Origin: Halonatronomonas sp964558325
GTDB taxonomy: Bacteria > Bacillota > Halanaerobiia > Halanaerobiales > Halarsenatibacteraceae
Length of the DNA stretch: 36,073 bases
Assembly: GCA_964558325.1 (NCBI GenBank)
Contig: CAZLCX010000016.1
Location: forward strand, 1 to 36,073
Reading direction: 5' to 3'
Below the pieces are notes generated by a model, which was given only the letters and a program-made list of their open reading frames with translations, did not search any database and had not been told where the DNA came from. A program made the translations under genes and the position numbers. Below, piece after piece: positions 31,496 through 36,073 of the stretch. Each line of letters begins with the position of its first letter. Within the stretch, counting starts at the first letter, position 1.

Positions 31496-33310
31496 ATGAG
31501 TAAAATTGGTGAAGCAAAAATCTTACGAGTCGATCTAACCGCAGGAGAAACTAAAGAAGAATCATTAGCTCCAGAATTAGTCAAAAAATATCTAGGAGGT
31601 AGAGGTCTTGCTTCCAAGCTTCTGGTCGATGAAATCGATCCAGGCATCGACCCCTTAAGCCCGGAAAATAGGCTGATCTTTGCAAATGGTCTTTTAACTG
31701 GAACTAATGCCTCAACTGGTGGCCGTTACATGGTAGTTACTAAAGGTCCTCTGACTGGAACAATCGCCTCATCTAACTCAGGCGGCTATTTTGGTGCAGA
31801 ATTAAGATTTGCCGGTTATGACATGATAGTCTTCCAGGGTAAATCAGAAAAGCCAGTCTATCTTCAGTTAATGGATGGTAAGGCAGAACTTAAAGATGCC
31901 AGTCATGTCTGGGGCAAAAGAGTTGATGAAACAACTGATATCCTGGTTGAAGAATCAGGAGATGAAAGAGCTAAGGTAAGTTGTATCGGTCCAGCCGGAG
32001 AAAACGAAGTTTTATTTGCCTCTATTATGAATGATAAAAATAGGGCAGCAGGCCGTACCGGCGTTGGTGCAGTCATGGGTTCAAAGAATCTTAAGGCACT
32101 GGTAGTCCGTGGTGATAAAAGTAATTTTGATTATGATAAGGAATCACTGATGAAGGTAGTTAAAAAGCAGACCCAGATCATTAAAGAAGATGGAGTAACT
32201 GGTGAAGGACTTCCAACTTATGGTACCAAGGTTTTAGATAATATTATTAATGAGACCGGTGGCTATCCAACTAGAAACTTCCAGGAAGCAACCTTTGAAG
32301 GAACGGGAGAGGTTTCAGGTGAAGCTCTGGTAGAAAAGGGATATCTTCAGAAGAAGAAAGCCTGTTATGCCTGTCCAATAGCCTGTGGTCGAGATACTAA
32401 ACTCCCAAGTGGCCGTTCCGGTGAAGGCCCAGAATATGAATCAGGCTGGTCATTTGGTGCCACCTGTGGGGTCAATGACTTAAATGCTATCACAGAAGCT
32501 AATTTCATGTGTAATGAGCTTGGCCTTGATACAATCAGTGCCGGGGCAACAATTGCAGCAGCCATGGAATTATATGAAAAAGGACTTATTGATAAAGAAA
32601 AATTAAATAATGGACCTGAGTTAAAATTCGGTTCTTCAGAAGCCGTAGTTTATTACACCAAAGCAATGGCCTATCGGGAAGGTATTGGTGACGATCTAGC
32701 CTTAGGCTCAGCCCGCTTAGGCGAAAAGTATGGAATGCCAGAAGTATCAATGGCAGTTAAAAAACAGGAATTGCCTGCCTATGATCCAAGAGCCATCCAG
32801 GGTATGGCCCTTAACTATGCAACTTCCAATCGTGGTGGCTGTCACGTAAGGGGTTATCTGGTCTCTCCTGAAGTCTTAGGAGTGCCTGAAAAATTAGATC
32901 CCCAGGATCTAGAATCAAAGCCAGAATGGGCCAAGATCTTCCAGGATCTAACAGCATTAATAGATTCAATGGGACTCTGCCTCTTCACTTCATTTGCCCT
33001 TGGCGCAGATGATTACCGTGAGCTGGTCAATGCAGTAACTGATTATGATCTCTCAGCCGATGAGTTTATGAAAATTGGCGATAGAATTTATAATCTAGAG
33101 CGCCAGTTCAACCTTAAAGCAGGCTTTACTAAAGCTGATGATACCCTGCCTAAGAGACTTCTTGAAGATGCAATTCCAGATGGTCCAATGAAAGGTAAGG
33201 TTGCCCATCTCGATAAAATGTTACCAGAGTATTACAGGCTTAGAGGCTGGGATGAAAGTGGCGTACCAACTACCGATACCTTAAATAAGCTAGGCCTGGA
33301 TGAACTCTAA
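31496..33310 (+). CDS. aor: aldehyde:ferredoxin oxidoreductase family, tungsten-bis-pterin enzyme
   Basis: This 604-residue enzyme oxidises aldehydes to acids with ferredoxin as electron partner, or runs in reverse, using a tungsten (or molybdenum) bis-pyranopterin. The N-terminal AOR domain shows YLGGRGLASKLL and GPLTGTIASSNSGGYFG. Four cysteines, C290-x2-C293-x3-C297 plus C495 (SMGLCLF), match the [4Fe-4S] ligands of the archaeal enzyme (288/291/295/494). GEGPEYES and YDPRAIQGMALNYATSNRGGCH match pterin and active-site regions. AAGGAGGTAATT precedes ATG 31496. The riboswitch candidate is just upstream and the MoaD-like gene starts at the next base. Substrate is not deducible. It is a single-subunit type; no ferredoxin subunit is encoded beside it. 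Confidence 0.95.
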   Translation: MSKIGEAKILRVDLTAGETKEESLAPELVKKYLGGRGLASKLLVDEIDPGIDPLSPENRLIFANGLLTGTNASTGGRYMVVTKGPLTGTIASSNSGGYFGAELRFAGYDMIVFQGKSEKPVYLQLMDGKAELKDASHVWGKRVDETTDILVEESGDERAKVSCIGPAGENEVLFASIMNDKNRAAGRTGVGAVMGSKNLKALVVRGDKSNFDYDKESLMKVVKKQTQIIKEDGVTGEGLPTYGTKVLDNIINETGGYPTRNFQEATFEGTGEVSGEALVEKGYLQKKKACYACPIACGRDTKLPSGRSGEGPEYESGWSFGATCGVNDLNAITEANFMCNELGLDTISAGATIAAAMELYEKGLIDKEKLNNGPELKFGSSEAVVYYTKAMAYREGIGDDLALGSARLGEKYGMPEVSMAVKKQELPAYDPRAIQGMALNYATSNRGGCHVRGYLVSPEVLGVPEKLDPQDLESKPEWAKIFQDLTALIDSMGLCLFTSFALGADDYRELVNAVTDYDLSADEFMKIGDRIYNLERQFNLKAGFTKADDTLPKRLLEDAIPDGPMKGKVAHLDKMLPEYYRLRGWDESGVPTTDTLNKLGLDEL

Positions 33311-33595
33311 ATGGCAATCAAGGTAAAATTGTTTTCACTATTTAGGAAATATATCGATGATCGCCAGGTTGAATTAGAGCCTGAAGAGAATAAAACTATC
33401 AAGGATTTAATTAATAGTCTTGATGATAAATATGAGGCAATCTTTAGTGAAAAGCTGATTGGTGAAGAAGAAAGGATTAATCCAGGTGCAATAATTCTGG
33501 TTAATGGTCACAATATTCATCATATCAAGCAACTTGATACTGAATTAGAAGATGGAGATGTAGTCACAATTTTTCCTCCATCGGCTGGCGGATAA
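33311..33595 (+). CDS. MoaD-like ubiquitin-fold sulfur carrier
   Basis: The 94-residue beta-grasp protein ends in the required Gly-Gly (FPPSAGG), whose C-terminal carboxylate becomes a thiocarboxylate donating sulfur for the pterin dithiolene. It starts MAIKVKLFSLFRKY and has the usual ILVNGHNI and ELEDGDVVTIFPP segments. The start codon abuts the AOR stop (TAAATG) with only a weak ribosome site, so translation is probably by re-initiation. Its place behind AOR suggests a dedicated carrier for the tungsten cofactor. At 94 residues it is longer than the E. coli MoaD (81), matching the archaeal-type subfamily. A terminator follows. Confidence 0.93.
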   Translation: MAIKVKLFSLFRKYIDDRQVELEPEENKTIKDLINSLDDKYEAIFSEKLIGEEERINPGAIILVNGHNIHHIKQLDTELEDGDVVTIFPPSAGG

Positions 33596-33627
33596 TATAC
33601 AGCTTTATGTATAATTATTCATTAAAT

Positions 33628-33671
33628 AAATGACCCTGATCCAGTGAAAACCTGGTAAAGGGTCATTTTTC
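33628..33671 (+). terminator. intrinsic terminator after the AOR-MoaD operon
   Basis: AATGACCC (33629-33636) pairs with GGGTCATT (33660-33667), with an inner CCAG/CTGG pairing and a T run after it. This ends the radical SAM-AOR-MoaD transcript before the second riboswitch unit. Confidence 0.88.
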
Positions 33672-33745
33672 TACTAACACCTGCCGGTTACCCGACGGTT
33701 ACCAAGCGGTTCTATTATAAATATTTCACAAAGTATTAAAAATGA

Positions 33746-33775
33746 TTGGAGTTTTTAGTAATAATCTGATACAAT
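33746..33775 (+). promoter_or_regulatory. predicted promoter of the cofactor biosynthesis operon
   Basis: TTGGAG (33746-33751) and TACAAT (33770-33775) are 18 bases apart. TG at 33767-33768 makes an extended -10. The start point near 33782 lies about 20 bases before the riboswitch. Confidence 0.5.
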
Positions 33776-33799
33776 GAACAAAAGTGTATAATTAAACAG

Positions 33800-33941
33800 A
33801 AGTCTTCGAGCTATCTTCCTAAAGATATATATCCAGGGATAAATAGCCGCCAGGGTTAATCAGGAAACTGACTGACCTCCCGCATCTATGGAAAGGAGAC
33901 CGTCTTAAAACGGTGTCTTTTTCAGGCACCGCTTTTTATTT
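33800..33941 (+). ncRNA. Moco/Tuco-type riboswitch candidate with terminator switch
   Basis: The aptamer spans 33802-33900. P1 pairs GTCTTC (33802-33807) with GGAGAC (33895-33900), P2 pairs GCTAT (33810-33814) with ATAGC (33843-33847), and TCAG-GAAA-CTGA (33860-33871) is a GNRA-capped hairpin followed by CTGACCTCCC. After P1, AGACCGT (33897-33903) can alternatively pair with ACGG-TG-TCT (33910-33918), which excludes the terminator stem at 33911-33931. Cofactor binding that locks P1 would free the terminator, switching the operon off. This is feedback logic suited to cofactor synthesis genes. Confidence 0.85.
33911..33941 (+). terminator. riboswitch-controlled terminator
   Basis: CGGTGTC (33911-33917) pairs with GGCACCG (33925-33931) including one G-T pair, followed by CTTTTTATTT. 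It lies between the riboswitch aptamer and the first gene of the operon and competes with the antiterminator pairing described for the riboswitch. Confidence 0.8.
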
Positions 33942-33971
33942 AGAATAGCTAAAAAGAGGAAAGGTGATTTT

Positions 33972-34574
33972 ATGGAAATTATTGCAATTACAGGTGATGA
34001 GAATAGTGATGGAAGAACAAAATTAGGTATCAGACTGATTGACAATCTCCGCTGTAATGTAGGCATCTTAAAAGCAGTAATCGATGATGTTAAAGATATT
34101 ATGGTTACAGGAGAGAGAGAGATCATGAGGGCAGAAGTACCTTCTATTTCTCCATATCTAAATTCATCAGCAGATAAAGTTCTTTTTATGCGGACTCCGA
34201 AAGATAAGGTAAAAGAAGCAGTGACAAAAGCCATAGATGATTTTAAAGATCTGGACTATTTAATATTTGAAGGTAATAAAGTTGTTCAGTATTTCAGTCC
34301 AGGCCTGATTATTCATGTAAATGAACCAAGCAAAGAATTAAGCGATGATGCTGAAAAATGCAGGTCCAGAGCTGACCTAATAGTAGATTACTACGAGCTT
34401 CTTAATGACAGTAATCTTGCCGATCTTAGATTAAAGGTCGTAGATGATGAAATTTCCTGTTATCGGGCCCAATTAATCAGTGATCTCTTTGGCCTTGGTT
34501 ACGGGGAGTTTGGCATGAAATTAGATAGAGAAGGAATTCAGGTAAGAAGATGCCAGCTAGGGCTCTTTAAATAA
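33972..34574 (+). CDS. MobB-like P-loop protein with degenerate Walker A, cofactor-associated
   Basis: The 200-residue protein begins MEIIAITGDENSDGRTKLG, which lines up with the P-loop start of MobB-type GTPases. The Walker A is altered: there is one extra residue, and Arg sits where the invariant Lys should be (DGRT instead of GKT). Nucleotide binding is therefore doubtful. The middle (LDYLIFEGNKVV) resembles the MobB strand that ends in E/DG. The C-terminal 45 residues (ISCYRAQLISDLFG ... RRCQLGLFK) form a separate small helical domain ending in a CQLG-F motif that I recall from other molybdenum-related clostridial proteins. It is first in the riboswitch-controlled operon before moeA. Function is inferred from context only; ATG 33972 follows GGAAAGGTGAT. 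Confidence 0.6.
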   Translation: MEIIAITGDENSDGRTKLGIRLIDNLRCNVGILKAVIDDVKDIMVTGEREIMRAEVPSISPYLNSSADKVLFMRTPKDKVKEAVTKAIDDFKDLDYLIFEGNKVVQYFSPGLIIHVNEPSKELSDDAEKCRSRADLIVDYYELLNDSNLADLRLKVVDDEISCYRAQLISDLFGLGYGEFGMKLDREGIQVRRCQLGLFK

Positions 34575-34595
34575 TACTGGAAAGGCTGATAATTG

Positions 34596-35879
34596 ATGGG
34601 TAAAGAATTTCTTAAATTAACTTCTGTAAATGATCTAATGGATATAATTAATAAAAAAATAAATCCAGTCCTGGCAGATTCAATTGAAAGCTTATCTCTA
34701 TTAGAATCTAACAATAGAGTTCTGGCAGAAAATATTAAAGCTGCCGAGGATCTCCCACCCTATTCCAGGTCTGCAGTTGACGGTTATGCAGTTAGGGCGG
34801 AGGATACCTTTGGTGCCAGTCCTGAAAACCCGGCCTATCTTAGGGTTATAGGCGAAATTGAGATTGGAGAAAAACCTCAGCAATCTCTTAAACCTGGGTC
34901 TGCAATCTACATACCAACTGGTGCAGAGCTGCCAGCAGCAGCTAATAGCTGTCTGATGGTAGAAGATACAGAAAAATTTGGCAGGCAAATCGAAGTTATG
35001 AACTCAGTTTCAGCAGGAGAAAACATCATAAAAAAAGGCGATGATATTAAAGCAGGACAGTTATTATTGGCTAAAGGCAGCAGATTATCATCGGCAGAGA
35101 TAGGTGCCCTGGCAGGACTGGGCCATGCTCAGGCTTCTGTCTTTACCAGGCCTGAAATTGCCATAATTTCATCTGGCGATGAACTGATTCACCCTGGCAG
35201 TAAGCGAAGGGGAAGTTCAATTTATGACATAAACTCCTATCTATTAGGGAGCCTCTTTAAAGAATGGGGCTTAAAACCCTCCCTTAAAGGAATAGTAACT
35301 GATAATAAAGCAGATTTAAAGGCCAAAATAGAGACCAGTCTTGAGGCAGATTTAATTGTAATCTCCGGCGGCAGTTCAGTCGGGGTTAAAGATTATACCA
35401 TCGAGGTTATCAATAGCATAGCTCGGCCAGGAGTATTTCTCCATGGCCTGGCTGTTAAACCAGGTAAACCGACGATCCTGGGTCTTTTAAATGAAACTCC
35501 AATTATCGGGCTTCCTGGCAATCCCTCTTCTGCCTGGGTAGTGGCTGCCCTTGTTATTCCAGCAGTTATCAATCGGATGAGGGAATTATCAGTTGAGACC
35601 AGGGCAGAATTCTATAAAAATAGCATTACAGCCAGGCTGTCAGAACCGATCTCATCAATACCTGGCCGCCAGGAATATTTCCCGGTTAAACTCTCAAAAG
35701 ATAAGCTGGCTCGGCCTCTATACGGCAAATCCAATTTAATTACAACCCTGGTTGATTCTGACGGTCTGGTGATTATCCCCCCAGGCAGCGAAGGCTTAGC
35801 CCAGGACAGTCAGGTTGAAATAATTCCCTACCCACCGACAAAGGGTTTGATTTTTAAGGAGCAGGATATAGATGGCTAA
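34596..35879 (+). CDS. moeA: molybdopterin molybdotransferase MoeA
   Basis: The enzyme inserts molybdate or tungstate into adenylylated pyranopterin. The 427-residue protein has the MoeA N-terminal domain with LPPYSRSAVDGYAVRAEDT, the central MoCF domain with AIISSGDEL, YDINSYLLGSLF and VISGGSSVGVKDYT, and the HGLAVKPGKPTILG and GLPGNPSSAWV motifs. A C-terminal MoeA_C barrel carries GRQEYFPV. ATG 34596 is preferred to the overlapping TTG 34593; GGAAAGG lies about 11-17 bases upstream. It lies in the operon controlled by the riboswitch at 33800 and overlaps a second MoeA-like gene by 8 nt. In an AOR-containing organism one of the two may handle tungsten and the other molybdenum, which is inference. 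Confidence 0.95.
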   Translation: MGKEFLKLTSVNDLMDIINKKINPVLADSIESLSLLESNNRVLAENIKAAEDLPPYSRSAVDGYAVRAEDTFGASPENPAYLRVIGEIEIGEKPQQSLKPGSAIYIPTGAELPAAANSCLMVEDTEKFGRQIEVMNSVSAGENIIKKGDDIKAGQLLLAKGSRLSSAEIGALAGLGHAQASVFTRPEIAIISSGDELIHPGSKRRGSSIYDINSYLLGSLFKEWGLKPSLKGIVTDNKADLKAKIETSLEADLIVISGGSSVGVKDYTIEVINSIARPGVFLHGLAVKPGKPTILGLLNETPIIGLPGNPSSAWVVAALVIPAVINRMRELSVETRAEFYKNSITARLSEPISSIPGRQEYFPVKLSKDKLARPLYGKSNLITTLVDSDGLVIIPPGSEGLAQDSQVEIIPYPPTKGLIFKEQDIDG

Positions 35880-36073
35880 ACGAAAAATTTATCTGGCAAA
35901 AAAATCTCTGGAAGAGGCCCAGTCTATCTGGAATAATTATTTAGATAAAATTAAACTTAAAAAAGCAGTTATTCCAGTTAAAGAAGCTTTAAATAGAATA
36001 ACTGCCAGTCCAGTCCAGGCCCGGCGGTCAGCACCAAATTTTAATGCCTCGGCCATGGATGGAATAGCAGTCA
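35872..36073 (+). CDS. second MoeA-like protein, N-terminal part (runs off the window)
   Basis: Only the first 67 residues are present. They begin MAKRKIYLAKKSLEEAQSIW and contain VIPVKEALNRITASPV, followed by SAPNFNASAMDGIAV, the MoeA N-terminal signature. The opening KRKIYL-KSLEEA is typical of the larger MoeA proteins that carry a C-terminal periplasmic-binding-like domain, but that part lies outside the window. The start overlaps the end of moeA by 8 nt (GATGGCTAA), with AAGGAG 13-18 bases upstream, so the pair is translationally coupled. The gene is truncated by the window edge, not by mutation. Confidence 0.85.
   Translation, partial: MAKRKIYLAKKSLEEAQSIWNNYLDKIKLKKAVIPVKEALNRITASPVQARRSAPNFNASAMDGIAV

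Noticed and set aside
1..36073. CRISPR arrays, tRNA/rRNA genes, insertion sequences, integrases or att sites.
   Set aside because: No regularly spaced repeats, transposase or integrase motifs, or tRNA-like cloverleafs were recognised on either strand.

Overview
The window looks like chromosomal DNA of a fermentative, anaerobic, diderm Firmicute, most probably of the order Halanaerobiales. That placement is inferred from strong AT bias, low-GC Firmicute style Shine-Dalgarno sites (GGAGGTGA), frequent TTG/GTG starts, acidic proteins, and substrate-binding proteins with cleavable signal peptides but no lipobox cysteine, as expected when there is a periplasm. No species name can be given from the sequence alone. 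No insertion sequence, prophage, CRISPR array, tRNA or rRNA was seen.

Layout. 1-6.4 kb: an ECF-type S component, then polA-mutM-coaE-mgsA and a family 5 substrate-binding protein in tightly overlapping order. 6.4-8.7 kb: a consensus sigma-A promoter, a long leader and two Opp/Dpp-type ATPases without permease genes. 8.7-10 kb (minus): a complete hflX that appears to start at ATT. 10-11.7 kb: a CsoR-family repressor with a candidate operator, and a LysM/M23 murein hydrolase. 11.7-18.4 kb: a maltodextrin operon (LacI-type regulator, malE, malF, malG, cytosolic GH13 enzyme) with a hairpin after malE. 18.4-21.6 kb: a ferritin-like protein and an OmpR/WalK-type two-component system. 21.8-25.9 kb: a 60-residue ORF, two GC-rich terminators built from the same repeated stem, and a heterodimeric ABC exporter pair, resembling attenuated multidrug-exporter operons. 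25.95-26.4 kb: a Bcp/PrxQ peroxiredoxin whose peroxidatic cysteine codon is TGA, followed by a perfect hairpin, so probably a selenoprotein. 26.4-30 kb (minus): aldehyde dehydrogenase, ICMT-like methyltransferase and CrtP-like carotenoid oxygenase. 30.2-36.1 kb: a tungsten/molybdenum cofactor block with a radical SAM/SPASM protein (again without an ATG/GTG/TTG start), aldehyde:ferredoxin oxidoreductase, a MoaD-like protein, a MobB-like protein and two MoeA-like proteins, with two Moco/Tuco-type riboswitch candidates.

How the parts work together. The last block forms a plausible cofactor-and-enzyme unit: MoaD carries the sulfur for pterin dithiolene formation, MoeA inserts the metal, the radical SAM protein is the predicted maturase and the oxidoreductase is the client. 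One riboswitch sits before the enzyme and one before the biosynthesis genes. The maltodextrin operon imports and hydrolyses oligosaccharides inside the cell. The minus-strand cluster looks able to convert a carotenoid end group to an aldehyde, then an acid, and possibly a methyl ester. Strongest second-look items: the selenocysteine peroxiredoxin, the two genes with non-canonical starts, the leader-ORF/tandem-terminator exporter, the paired riboswitches and the carotenoid cluster.
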